From assembly GCA_015680685.1 (NCBI GenBank), contig MNCI01034009.1, forward strand, positions 1,116,432-1,180,431: a stretch of 64,000 nt of DNA. Reading direction: 5' to 3'. Shown piece by piece: positions 47,492-58,457 of the stretch. The notes under the pieces were generated by a model, which saw only the letters and a list, made by a program, of their open reading frames with translations, was not told the origin of the DNA and made no database searches. This stretch comes from Gnetum montanum. Lineage: Eukaryota > Streptophyta > Gnetopsida > Gnetales > Gnetaceae. The position numbers were made by a program, and so were the translations under genes. Each line of letters starts with the position of its first letter. The stretch's first letter is position 1.

Positions 47492-48250
47492 ACCCATCAT
47501 TGGCTCACATTAGAATGAATTATAAAAGTAACTATAATTTGCTTATTATTATTAAACATTAGAATGAATTATAAAAGTAACTATAATTTTCTTATTATTA
47601 TTTTTTAAATTGACCTTATCTCTATTGAGCATTACATTAATGATAGTTTCCATTTTTTTGGAAAATAAATTACTCTTGCAAGATCCCATGGTTGATTAGA
47701 ACATGGAAGGATCCTATTATTTTAACCATTGGCTAACCTAGATCCACAATGAATTCCTTTCTGAGTAATCAAGGGCCTTTAGCCTAGAAGGGACCTTGGA
47801 ATTACTAGATTTTACAAAATTCTTGAATTCCTTATTCCATTAAGAAGCTTTTTAATTGTCCAACAAATCCTTTGTAATTTACTTGACACACTAAAAATTC
47901 TTAGTTTCCCGTTTCCAAAATTTAACCTCGACAACAAACAGTTATGACCGAGTTGTTTCGCTCTTTCGATCCCTCGAAAGAAGAGCACGGGCGGTCGGTT
48001 CGTTTGCTCTCCCAATCGAGTATCATCATTGTCATATTAAAAAACAGAAAAAAGATCCATCCGAAAGAAATTCGGAGCCCGACTCATCAATTGATTTTGA
48101 TATTTTACGTCCTCAAATCCACTTTTACCTCCGCGAAACCAGACAAAGCTACCAAAATAGTGGGCGTCCAGGCTATAACATTCACGACACTGGAAACGTG
48201 TTTTTACGAATCTTTATGTGAGTAGACGAATTTTAGTTTGTTGTTTCCAC
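46552..48250. other. Intergenic DNA upstream of the nodulin-93-like gene
   Basis: AT-rich, with no supported gene. It holds an AT microsatellite (47461-47489) and a ~47-bp tandem duplication (CATTAGAATGAATTATAAAAG twice, about 47508-47600). The 93-codon open stretch at 47944-48225 has no recognisable domain and lies where the promoter should be, so I do not call it a gene. Confidence 0.6.
47461..47489. repeat. (AT)n microsatellite
   Basis: About 29 bp of uninterrupted AT repeat. Confidence 0.9.
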
Positions 48251-48251
48251 T

Positions 48252-48260
48252 TATAAAATA
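48252..48260 (+). promoter_or_regulatory. Likely TATA box of the nodulin-93-like gene
   Basis: TATAAAATA, about 90 bp before the ATG at 48343. A start site near 48285 would give a leader of about 55-60 bases containing a GAAA-repeat (48306-48322). Position and sequence fit; there is no expression evidence. Confidence 0.45.
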
Positions 48261-48342
48261 ATAAGAATCGTAGGCTGCAAAGCACATACCGCTGCATTTT
48301 CATAAGAAAGAAAGAAAGAAAGGAGTTTTTGAAAGGAAAAAA

Positions 48343-48475
48343 ATGGGATTTACAGAATTCTTGCGATCCAGGTGCTCTTCTGCGTTTGTAGTTCCCTCGC
48401 CGGACGAGAAGCCTGTCTTTGATCAGGCAATATTTCAGAAAGAGAAAATTAGTCGCGCACATGAATGCACAGATG
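48343..48475 (+). other. ENOD93: Exon 1 coding part of ENOD93-like gene
   Basis: 44 codons plus one base. The donor is GATG|GTTAGT. It encodes the hydrophilic N-terminus. Confidence 0.82.
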
Positions 48476-51257
48476 GTTAGTGGGTTTTCTGTTTTCTTGG
48501 TTTTTGCTTTTTAAGGGTTAACTTGAAATCTTCTATTGCATTTATTTTTTAGCATGACTATGTTTGGAATTGTTGGGTATCCTGAATTCCTTCTGGGTCT
48601 GCCTGAAATCTTTGGTCTCAGTTTTGTATATTTGGCTACTTGATGGATTATTCCGTCCAAGTTTCTTTCTCGATTTTTTTTCATGATATTATGTGTTTGT
48701 GCGATTTGCAGAAGGGGTAAGGGAAGGGTTTAAGGCTGCCGGAGTAGCGTGTGTTGCCAGTGCAGTACCTACCGTGAGTACAAAATTTATTTAGATTTAT
48801 GTCTTGTTTTGAAGAAATTTAAACCGGGATATAGATTTTGATGATAGAACTCAAGATACTTTTAGTTTGGTTTAGCTACTAGTTATATCTATATATAATT
48901 TGGCAGTGAGAATCTTGTAAAAGTGAGTTGAATTTTAGTTCATCTGCTATATTGAAAATTTTGCAAGTCCCCATTTTACCACATTCAATGTATTGGGTAA
49001 CAATTTGTTGTGATTGCATAATGAGAAGGATGATTACTTTCAACTTTGCTAATAAATCCTGTGGTGCAAAATATTTCTGAAATTCTCATGGATTGTTGTT
49101 TCCATGTATGCTCCCCTTGCCATTCAGAATTTGATTGTTTGTGCATTGCAATACCAAGATATAAACATAGAAGCCCGGTTAAGGATGGATCAAATATGTT
49201 GGCGTTAAGGATGGAATATTATTTAGCGGTACTTGTAAGTTTTGCCTTGAGCGTTATGGATAGAATAGTATTTAGTGTTGCTGATAGGCTCATTGTGCTT
49301 GAGCATTATGGACACAATATTATTTAGTAAGTATTACTAATCTATGATTAGTAGTTGGCCTCTTGAGCAAAACTTCACCAAAATCAACAATTAATAGCGA
49401 ATGCTGTAGACACATAGTTGTGTTTGTTTTTTCTCTTACCAAGAGTAAACCTTGTTTTCTTTATACAACTTGTCTTTTTATGACTTTCAACCATTTTAGG
49501 AAATGCTTATTTCCTTTTGCATTTTATTTACTTCTTGGTTATCACAATTAGTTTCTATTTTTTTCCTTTTATTTTACAGTTTGGTTTTTATTAATTTTTT
49601 GTTTTGTAATTAGAAGGAAACTGAAGAAGAGCGAGATTAAAGAAGACATGTGATAAAATGGTTAAAAGAGACTTGAAGGGTTAGGATAATTATAATGATT
49701 TAATAATTGCTAGAAATGTAGACTATGTGTTATATAGATCTTGATAACAATTGCTGTAGCTAAATTATGAAGAAGAACTTTGGTATTGTCTAATGAATGA
49801 AAAATTATTCACTTAAATTTGCCGTTGGTTTTTTATTGTGTAGTGCTGATTTGTTTTTTTGGTTTAATTTTTCAGCTAGTGGGTTGCAGAGTTAATCCTT
49901 GGATGAAGGCCAATCTAAACTATGTTGCACAAGCTCTGATTATATCTGCAGGTACGTTATCTTTATCCTTTTAGAAACTTTGACATATTCAATGGGTTTA
50001 TGTATAACTTCTCCATCATAATTCCTGAGAAATTTTATGATGTTGATATGTAGACCTATAAATTGGCATTCTATTTCCTTTTATTTAGGAAGTATTTACA
50101 GTATTCATCATCCTAGCCTTGCCCCACCAAAATGGGGTTGGCTAGAAGCGTTTACAATGTTATTGAATATAAATGATAGAATGCTTTTGGGTCTTGAGAT
50201 TGAAATTTATTTTCATTAGGATTAGGAAATGATGAAGTTAAGATATAATCCAATGTTAAAGTTGATGTTTCATTAGAATTTTGTGAAAACGTCTGTCTTA
50301 AATTTTATGTTTTATAGAGAACCTTTGACTGTGCTAGTGGAAGACACAGTAAGCTTAATAATATTAAACTAATGTCGAATGAATTTACATTACTTGGTTA
50401 GCTTGTGTCAAATTGATGTCCCTAAGAGATACCATGAGTGTCCCATGAGCAACTTTAGTCACATAGTCACAAATTCTACTCTATGGATAAGGGAATAGTG
50501 AACCTTGCAATGTTTAGGTTGTCATCCACAGGATTTAAATTATCATTTCTTTGACCACTATAAAAGAAAACAGTAGGACTGATTCACAGTTACAATCTTG
50601 AATTTGAAGAAATAAGTGTTTCCTCAGAAGTTACCTGTGCTGTGCGTTTTTTTATCCTAGACTTTGTGTTTTCAAATAATAGCAATATCTTCTTGCCGGT
50701 TCTGTAATTGAGGGAAATGGTTTGGAAGTTGTATTGGTGCAGTATGATTTGATTCGTTCAAGACAGTTTAATGTTATTTTAGTGGTGTTATCAGATACTA
50801 ATGATTTGACTTGTGTAAGAATGATGCTGTGATTCCAAATGTTGTCTATTCAGAAAATCTTGTACTGAAATTGTAGAGTTTTAGTCAGTTTTAGCACAGA
50901 ACTTTAAAGATGTAGATAACTATCTTAAGTTGGCTGCATGAGTTCTAGACTAATTTTCTTAAATATCAAACATGTGTTTTAATGTTGGGACAAAGCTAAT
51001 ATGATGATGATGCTGATGATGCATAGTTGTTGATATTCTACTGATAATCATTTTTTGAATGCATTCTTGTGAATGCATAGTTTATAAAGAATGTCTTTAA
51101 AGCATGTAAACTTAAATAGTCTGAATTTAAATTTGTTTGTGATGCAGCTTCAATTGCAACATATTTCATTGTTGCTGAAAAGACCATATTGGAATGCTCA
51201 AGAAGGAACACAATCGAACAATACGAGAACAGCAGCTTTCAATCTGGAAAAGACTAG
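48343..51257 (+). CDS. ENOD93: Early nodulin-93-like protein, four exons
   Basis: Joining 48343-48475, 48712-48773, 49876-49951 and 51148-51257 gives 381 bases, 126 residues, with GT..AG introns in phases 1, 0 and 1. The core is the ENOD93 family pattern: DEGVREGFKAAGVACVASAVPT (45-65), CRVNPWMKANLNY (69-81), AQALIISAASIATYF (83-97), then EKTILECSRRN (101-111). Two hydrophobic segments (about 53-69 and 82-100) predict a small two-span membrane protein. The family was first named from nodule-induced soybean transcripts but occurs in non-nodulating plants; links to nitrogen response and to mitochondria are reported, as I recall. No stop or frame break is present. The start ATG is the first in frame and gives the usual variable N-terminus. 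It is the only intact gene in the window. Confidence 0.88.
48712..48773 (+). other. ENOD93: Exon 2 of ENOD93-like gene
   Basis: 62 bases, acceptor TTTGCAG, donor ACC|GTGAGT. Encodes the first membrane segment up to AVPT. Confidence 0.85.
49876..49951 (+). other. ENOD93: Exon 3 of ENOD93-like gene
   Basis: 76 bases, acceptor TTTTTCAG, donor GCAG|GTACGT. Encodes the loop with PWMKANLNY and the start of the second membrane segment. Confidence 0.87.
50104..50150 (-). mobile_element. RTE LINE 3'-tail fragment in intron 3
   Basis: CATCATCCTAGCCTTGCCCC and AATGGGGTTGGCTA match the LINE ends at 52883-52920 and 53170-53215. It is short and sits wholly inside the intron. Confidence 0.6.
51148..51257 (+). 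other. ENOD93: Exon 4 coding part of ENOD93-like gene
   Basis: 110 bases ending in TAG 51255-51257, acceptor GATGCAG. Encodes ASIATYFIVAEKTILE and a polar tail. A possible AATAAA signal is at 51620-51625. Confidence 0.87.
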
Positions 51258-52870
51258 GAGCTTCCAATTTGACATCTTGAGTGTTAAACATGTTACAAAA
51301 TTTCATGTCTTTGCACGTGCAGCTTAAACGCTTTTACCAGATCTTGATGTCATTCTTTCCTTTTAGGGTGCTGGACATTAATGTTTTAAGAAATCTTCTT
51401 GATCGTGGTAGTTATAGATGCTGTTAAAATATTTCCTTTTGGCTTCTTCTCCCGTCGATGCAAGGCATAAGGTATTTTTGTGGATTTATATAGATTATTG
51501 GTTAGATGTAATCTGTATGGATGGTTTTTCCAACCTGACAGATTCTGCGATTTTTGGGACATTTGACTTAATAATTTTTCTCCAACATTTTTTAAAATGA
51601 AAAGTTGGATAACAATTTAATAAAATTTATAACTTCCTCGTTATGCATCCGGCAATGTCTCTTGAAGTACGTTTGTCATATATCTCATTTACCTTATTGA
51701 AAACAAGTCGTGTTCATCGTTGATGTGTCACTTTGTCTCTATGGGTGGAACCCATGGAATTTCATTGAATCCAACCAAGCAATAATATTCTTGAAAAATT
51801 GAAATAATGAAATATCACTTATTAAAAATAAATTTCAGCAATATTTAAAATGAATTTGCTAGGATTGGTAAGCTGGTTTATTTAAGCTAGCATACACCTA
51901 TGCTGATTTTATCGAATCTGAGGAAATCGATTTCTGCAGTTGCTTCCGTCAGTTTTTGAGTGTGAATCTATGTCCGTGCGGTTGGGTGAAACCGATATCA
52001 GGTTTCTCAGGGCAAAGAAAAAGAATAGGTCAGGAAGAAGTTTCGGTTCGGTTGAGTGATTTGTTGTTTAATTAAAACTTTTTTAGATGGAATCTGTAAC
52101 TTGTTCCATTCCAAGTTGGAATCGTTAAGGGTGAACTTCGGTATGTGATTGATTGTTAGGGAGTAGATTTTGCGAATTCTACCCATAATATTTTGGAAAT
52201 TGTTAGGTTTTAGATGGTTCTTTAGAGATGTACCCAAATGAATCTTCCAATTCATGTTTGCTCTGCAATTTCTATTTTTCGATTTTGTTCGGATTTCATC
52301 ATTTGAGGTGGAATCTCCTCATATTCATGAATCGACGGACTTAATGTCTTCACGGATTCAATATCCACAAATTCATGTAACCAAATAGGCTATAAGGTTA
52401 AGGAGTAGAACTTTTGGCATTAAAAGTATAGCACTTCAAGAGTGGCATTTCAGGGTTTCATGAAAATGCTAGATATTGTAAACGGTAATTCTCAAGGATA
52501 GAAGGCTATTTGGCATAAATCAAATAAGTTGCCAAAATCAAATATAATGAATGTTGTAAACTGAAAGATAGAAATTTCAAATATGATGGATCTCGTAAAT
52601 CAAATAAAGTACAGTGAAAATTTAACTTAGAAGGACAAAAAAATGACAATAGTTTTGCCTAGTTCAGCAAACCCATTTGTTGCATAGCTGTGCACGTTTG
52701 TGGGGTGAACTAGGCTTTTGCCCATTGTGGAAAACTTGCCACAAGCATTGTTAGCATTCCAACAAATTGAAGCTTGGTTTATATGAGTATCAATAGGTTT
52801 TTATTATATCATTTACAGTTTTCACTGTCACATGAGCAAAGATTAATCTCAAGGTTGTAACATTGTCCTT
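51258..52870. other. 3' flank of the nodulin-93-like gene
   Basis: The first ~370 bp is probably 3' untranslated sequence ending near an AATAAA at 51620. The rest is AT-rich DNA in which I see no gene or clear repeat. Confidence 0.5.
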
Positions 52871-52874
52871 TGCA

Positions 52875-53640
52875 TAATCATTATCCTAGCCTTGTCCCAA
52901 TAAAATAGGGTTGGGTACATGAGTTTTTTTTTTCGCCATTCACTTCCATGAAGAGCTAGATCTTTGCTTATTTGTAATTTCTTGAAATCATCTTGAATCA
53001 TTCCTTACCATGTCTTTCTTCTTCCTCCTTTTGGTGGTTTTCCTAAAATAGTGATGTAGTAACTTTTTTTATAAGCTCATTATCTGATATTCTTTGTGCA
53101 AATCATTTAAGACACAATTCTTGTAACATATCTAAAATAGAAGCCACTCCAAGTCTTTCTCTGATCTTCATCATCATCCTAGCCTTGTCCCAACAAAATG
53201 AGATTGGCTATATGAGTTCTTTTTTGCCATTTGCCTGTATGAAGAGCTAGATCTTTATTTATTTGCAATTTTTTCAAATCATCTTTGATTGTCTTTTCCC
53301 ATGTCTTCTTTGGTCTTCCTTTTAGTGGCTTTCCTAGAATAGTGATGTAGTGACATTCAACATTTATCTAAGCATTTGCATTTTTCCCACATTGATTTGT
53401 TGTTCATGCTTCTTTTGCATAGCCCAACATTTAATACCATATAAAATAGTAATTTTGATTGTTGTCTTGTAAAATTTTCTCTTTAGTTGTTTTGATATTT
53501 TTTTTTATCACATAGAACATCACTAGCCAATCTCTATTTTAACCATCTTGTCTCAATCCTATTTCTTATATTTTTATCAATTTCATCGTTTGATTAGAGC
53601 ATTGATCCTAGGTAGCGGAACAACTTACAATGAGAGATTT
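52875..53640 (-). mobile_element. RTE-type LINE, two tandem 3' ends
   Basis: On the minus strand 53640-53165 encodes the decayed C-terminal end of an RTE reverse-transcriptase polyprotein: RLASDVLCDK, VLNVGLCKR, then PLKGRPKKTW and DLALHTGKWQKR, and ends at the GACAAGGCTAGGATGATG tail. A second, more diverged 3' end (53120-52875: KEEEERHG-like region, DLALHGSEWRKK, ATTGGGACAAGGCTAGG) follows in the same direction. There are many stops. Confidence 0.75.
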
Positions 53641-53989
53641 TTTGGTCTTAATTGTTACTAATATTTCACCATTATTTATTTTGTTACAAGTGCAAATGTT
53701 TCTAGGTTGATATTCAAAATTTTTGTTGTTGGACTTGCTTCTTTACCTGACATCTAGTAAGCTTCCCATTTTCCACAGCAATTGGGCACTATGATTGTTG
53801 CACATCACATCGATGGAATGCCCTAGCATCTAAAAAAGGACTCATTTATATGATTTTATATGGTTTTACAATCAACTGCTAAGTTGACACTAACCCTTCT
53901 CCTCTCATATCTAGCCATGGGATCGACATTAGTGGAGTTTAATTGAGCAAAAGGTGGTTTAAAAATAATTCTTATGAGTTTTATTTAAA

Positions 53990-54350
53990 AAATATATGAT
54001 CATGTGATAACCACAATAGATTAGAGTCAAAAGATTTGAGTGTATTAAAAGTTAATAAGTTGCTTAACTCTATTTTTATGAAGACAAGAATGCTTTTCAT
54101 AGTAAGTTGCAAATGTCTTAAGAAAAAGGTACAAGTATTGGTGAATCGAGCAATAAAAATGGCTTAAACAAAGGGTGTGGTGGAAATTCTATTCGTGAAT
54201 GTAGTAGATATTTTGATGATAACAACTAGCATCAAAGAAACAATTTAAGTTTTAAGAATCAAAGACAAAAGTAATGCTATTGGTGCAAGAGGTATGGCCA
54301 CATAGATAAAGCCAATGTAGCTTAAGAGAAAGAAGAAGATGAGATAGAAG
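53990..54350 (+). pseudogene. Ty1/copia gag remnant
   Basis: Frame-broken pieces resemble the copia gag end: HEDRNAFHSKL-like sequence near 54080, then a zinc-knuckle-like C-YW-C-KRYG-H with the last Cys lost near 54280, followed by an acidic stretch. Weak but in the right order. Confidence 0.4.
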
Positions 54351-54898
54351 GTTTTTTACCTTGCATACTATTTTGCAAAAGGTCACACTATGAAGCTTTG
54401 GGAGAGAGTTATTGGAGGAGGTTCACTTCAATAATTAAATCACCTTCAATGCACTAAATCCAAATGTTATGCAAAGACAAAAGTTTTGGTTAGAAAACAA
54501 GAAAACTAGCTATCTCAATTAAATTATTAGATGATTACAAGTGGGTTTACAAAATCCACAAGCATTCAAAACCTATCACACTCAACCAATATTGCACAAC
54601 ATGAGGCTCTACAACCACACAATGGTTGTTCTTAATGCACAACACAGCAAATAGAAATCTCTTTCACAACTCAAGATTGAGATCTCCATTCACAAGTGAG
54701 ATACATGAGAATAGAACACATAGATCAACATACTACAAGCTGATCTTGAAGCTACAATCACCAATTGCACTCACCTAATGTGCTCACCCACTCTCTCTTG
54801 CTTAGCTCTCCACTCTCAAGAGTGTTTTCTCTCACTCTCATGCATAGATGCACTCTCCTTTTTTTCTTCTTCATGGATGGATACATACATATTATAGA
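54351..54898. other. Unassigned DNA before element D
   Basis: It has a CA-rich part and a CTCTC-rich part (54775-54840), with no gene or repeat that I can name. The five bases ATAGA (54894-54898) would be the duplication of D if its other end were present. Confidence 0.4.
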
Positions 54899-55533
54899 TT
54901 ATGAGTGGCGAGGTACCCCTACACTCAACCATACGAATACGAGCGTTACACGCGCGATCCGGTCGAACTCTGCAGACGGACTAGTTGTGGCACCTAGATA
55001 ATTATCCTTAGGTCGCAGTTTGCTATCTTCCCACCTGGACTAGTATTATATTTTTCACGTATGGTTTNACACTTAAATGCTCGTAATCAAGTCGTACTCA
55101 TTCTACGTTCTAACGTGAGTTTAAGGGTGAGAGAGACTAATTAGGAAAGCAGTAAATCACAATTAAATAAATAAATAAACAAAGTGAATGCTGCAATGAT
55201 GAAGTAATCTCAATCTTTATTTTCGGTCATGTGTGTGTCCAAGTACGTCACACTCGAATAAAGGATGCTGTACAATTACATTCACCACACTGCGGGCATA
55301 CACTGGAAAATAATCTATCTCTGGAGGGATCAAACTGCCAGAGTTTAGCTACAATCTAACCTATGTTGTGAAACAAGGGCGAGCCACTTCTTATTTATAG
55401 ACATTGCGACGGACTTCGATATCGCGTACACGATATCGCAGAGGAAGATGCGATATCGCGGGGGATGCGATATCGCGGTGGATGTGATATCGCGTACACA
55501 ATATTGTGGCCCATGCGATATCACGTCCCATCA
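54899..55533 (-). repeat. 3' LTR of element D, with internal gap
   Basis: In plus view it runs TTATGAGTGGCGAGG to CCCATCA. About 245 bp present in the 5' LTR (62690-62930) is missing exactly at the single N (55068). TATTTATA (minus TATAAATA) is at 55392-55399. Six GATATC copies lie at 55417-55525. Confidence 0.85.
55068..55068. other. Single ambiguous base N at an LTR discontinuity
   Basis: The only N in the window. Sequence jumps from ...GTATGGTTT to ACACTTAAATGC, skipping about 245 bp of LTR. It is probably an assembly join. Confidence 0.75.
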
Positions 55534-55547
55534 TACCCCCACAACTG
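55534..55547 (-). other. Polypurine tract of D
   Basis: Plus-strand TACCCCCACAACTG, that is CAGTTGTGGGGGTA on the minus strand, abutting the LTR. Confidence 0.8.
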
Positions 55548-55689
55548 AATAAAAACTTGTCCTAGAGTTACAGTGATTACACAGTGGATAGGTATGGGAT
55601 TATTAGATGAAAAAAGAAATGGGATGATGCCGCAGTGTGGGATGAAAACACAACACACAAAATATGCTACAACTACAAAAATTTGGAAC

Positions 55690-58457
55690 TCATGTAGTTC
55701 TTGGTGGCGGTGGCTCCTCCATTGGTGCCTTCCCTTTGTCTTGTGCTCCAGGCTTTGAGGCTTGATGGCGTTGAAGTATGGCCTGGAGCTTCTCCTCTTC
55801 GGTCCAAGGGTCTTGTGCTGTCCATGCTAATGTTCCAATGTTTGATGGAGTTGACACCTCCCACGAACAGGGTAGTTGTGGAAACATTTGGTTGGCCTTG
55901 ACATACCAAGCCACAAACACCTGTCGTTCCTCCTCATAGGCTTTGGCTTTATTCTTGTATTCGTGAAGGTCTGTTAGCTGTCGAGCCAAGTCAGTTGCGA
56001 CATCCTTCTGTCCCTGGTAGCTAGCTTTTACCACCTCAAGTTCAGAATTTGCAACATCCAATTTCTCTACCAGCTTCTTGCGCTCTGCAAATTCTACTTC
56101 GTATTTGATGTGGGTGGAAGCTATTTGTTGCTCAAGCTTTGACCTTGGACGCCTTGCTGTTAACATGGCAAGATTGGCATATCTGAGATTTGCCAACTCC
56201 ATGTACTCTGTTAAGTCCTGAATCTGCAGGTCCTGGTTCTTAACTTTCGCTTGGTGGGCGAAGGCATATGTGTCCAATATGGCCTGCCAATCAGTGTGTT
56301 GAGCACTGATAGTGTTGATTTGGGCCTTGGCCATATGGATCTCCTTCTCTAGGATTTTTTTGTACATCCCCACTTGATCACGGAAGTGCTGCTTTCAGCT
56401 TCTCATGTTGTTTAGCCTCATTCTGCCATGCGCTTATCTCAATCGCTGACTTTTGATGAATGGCGCGTACCTCCTCCATTGAGAGGGTTTGATTTTCTTT
56501 GGCTAAACGGCTTACGTCTCAGTTGACCTGGATGAATTATTCTCATAATTGATGAAAGTGTTCATTGAGAACATTCTTTTGCTTTTCTACAGTGGTCAAA
56601 CGAAGGTTGTCAGTCGCAAACTATTTATTTTCTTCTTGCAAGGCTTTGAGTGCCTTAAGATGCACATGAGTTTGCGCCAGTGCTGTAGAGGCATCCCAAA
56701 TAGCCTTCTCCTTTTCATCCACCACCTTCTTATTCTCTACAATTAATTTTGTTAGCTACTCAGTTCTAAAGTTTTCTAGTTGGTCTACAGGAAAAAATTG
56801 CAAAGGGTCCTACTATGCTGCTTGTAAGGCCATGAGCTACTCTTGTAATTTCTGCACTTCAGCTTCAGCATGCTCTACCCTTACTTCTGTGAAGACCAAC
56901 TTCCCCTTTGTGGAAATGAGGTCTGACTAAATTGTTGTTACATCCTGAGGGATGTCAAATAGGGACGTCATTACTTGCCCTGTTTGAAGTAATCTATCAA
57001 GCACATCCTCATGTTCCGCAGGAGTCATTGAGGTTCCGACCCAGAGTTTGAGCATCCTGTGCTCCTAAGAGATCTGTCGATGGTACAACAGGTACGTTGA
57101 AGGATTCTTTGATGTGGTTTGTGATCACTTCTATAGCTCCTGTGGCATTCTGGTGTTGCATGACCACCACAGTGGCCCCTTCACCAGTCTCTAACTAGAC
57201 CTGGAAAGATGCCACATTTCCTGAGATCTGTTGTGACCATCTACTTTCCCCACCTCCTGTTTGAATAAAGACTTCACCCCTTGTGTGATCTAATGAAACA
57301 GTAGGCTGCCTGGCATCATCGATGATGCAAAAGAGGTTTGCGTCATCATGGCTTCCCCAACTGACCATCTTAGCGATGGTTCTCAAATGGCTCATCGACG
57401 ACTTGTAGTCTTACGGTGGTGGCGGCTGATCTTGGCCTGTGCTGGGCCCTGCTTCTTGTTGTTGGCTAGGACCTGTGGCTGGAGGTTGACTGGGTTCAAC
57501 CACACATTCTTCTTCCTGTTCTGGTCCTAGCTCTTCACCAGTACTTTTCCTTAGAGCTGGCGCCTTTAGCAATTCAGCATATGAAGCAGTTTGGGCTTTT
57601 CAGAGGACTTCATTGGTGTACCCCCGAATACCAACACATCGACAAATCTTTCTGATAAGATAGAGGAAAGGCAGTGCCATCTTCCCTGTCTTTCGTTCTT
57701 TGAACCGCCTTAGGATCTCCATTAAATATAGATGGGGTAGGTTGGCGTTAATCTTTTCCATCAACACTGCACATCCTCTAGCTGCATACGTTGATATTCT
57801 TTTGAGGCCCTTTGTGGGAAAGAAGTGATATGTTCCAATTTTGAAGTAAACCCTCTCTTCTGTTGTCAGTTCACCAAATGCTTTATCTCTGCCATAAGCC
57901 TTCTCCAACCAATCCTTTTACACATTGGGGTTTAAACGGGTAGATAACCAAGCAACCTGGGGCCCTGTATTCGGAAGGTTTAACACTTTCAAAATTGCCT
58001 ATGCAGAGAAGTCAACTGTCACACCACAAATATTAACAGTGGTGCTTTGCTCCCTATTGTGCCAAAATTGGTACATCTCTCCTAGGTACTAGGCACCGCT
58101 TTCAGAAAGGATAGGCCAAAAGGGAGACCCTTTGAGGTGATCCCTAACGGCCTCAAGAGCGAACTCTACAAATGATTCAAAGTTCAACTCCACAATCACC
58201 GCAGCGAATGTGGACTTCTCATGGATGGCCCAAACATAATCCTAGGGCAACGTGAGTTGTTGTCCTAGTTCAGGCGCTGCAGTAGCTCCTCCTTCTGCCT
58301 GCCCAGACCGTCCGGTAGAAGGTTCATCTTGATGAATGCTGAATGATTGGTCCTCCTGTTCTGCATGTTTTCCGACAGGTCTTTGTCTTCCACCTCTCCG
58401 AGCTCATTTGCTTCCACCTTGGGTAGGACCTTCCTGCTGTCCACGTTTCGGTGCCAT
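55690..58457 (-). pseudogene. ORF3 of D: plant-transposon domain plus coiled coil
   Basis: Starts at ATG 58457, preceded by GTGATTGCAA where B and C have GCAG, so the acceptor-like G is lost here. The globular part is in one frame at 57908-57600 (FKIGTYHFFP, KMALPFLYLIRKICRCVG). The coiled coil from 56373 to 55690 (YMELANLRYANLAMLTA, ELEVVKASYQGQKDV) is in another frame, so at least one frameshift has occurred. Two TAG stops, in GA-YLGE and FSA-AI, occupy the same codons as in C. Ends PPPPRTT like C. Confidence 0.75.

Noticed and set aside
47944-48225. 93-codon open reading frame upstream of the nodulin-93-like gene
   Set aside because: No family motif. It overlaps the expected promoter region and ends just before the TATA box, so it is likely a chance frame.
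51091-51327. 78-codon frame overlapping exon 4
   Set aside because: It reads a different frame from the spliced gene, and the spliced frame carries the ENOD93 family core.
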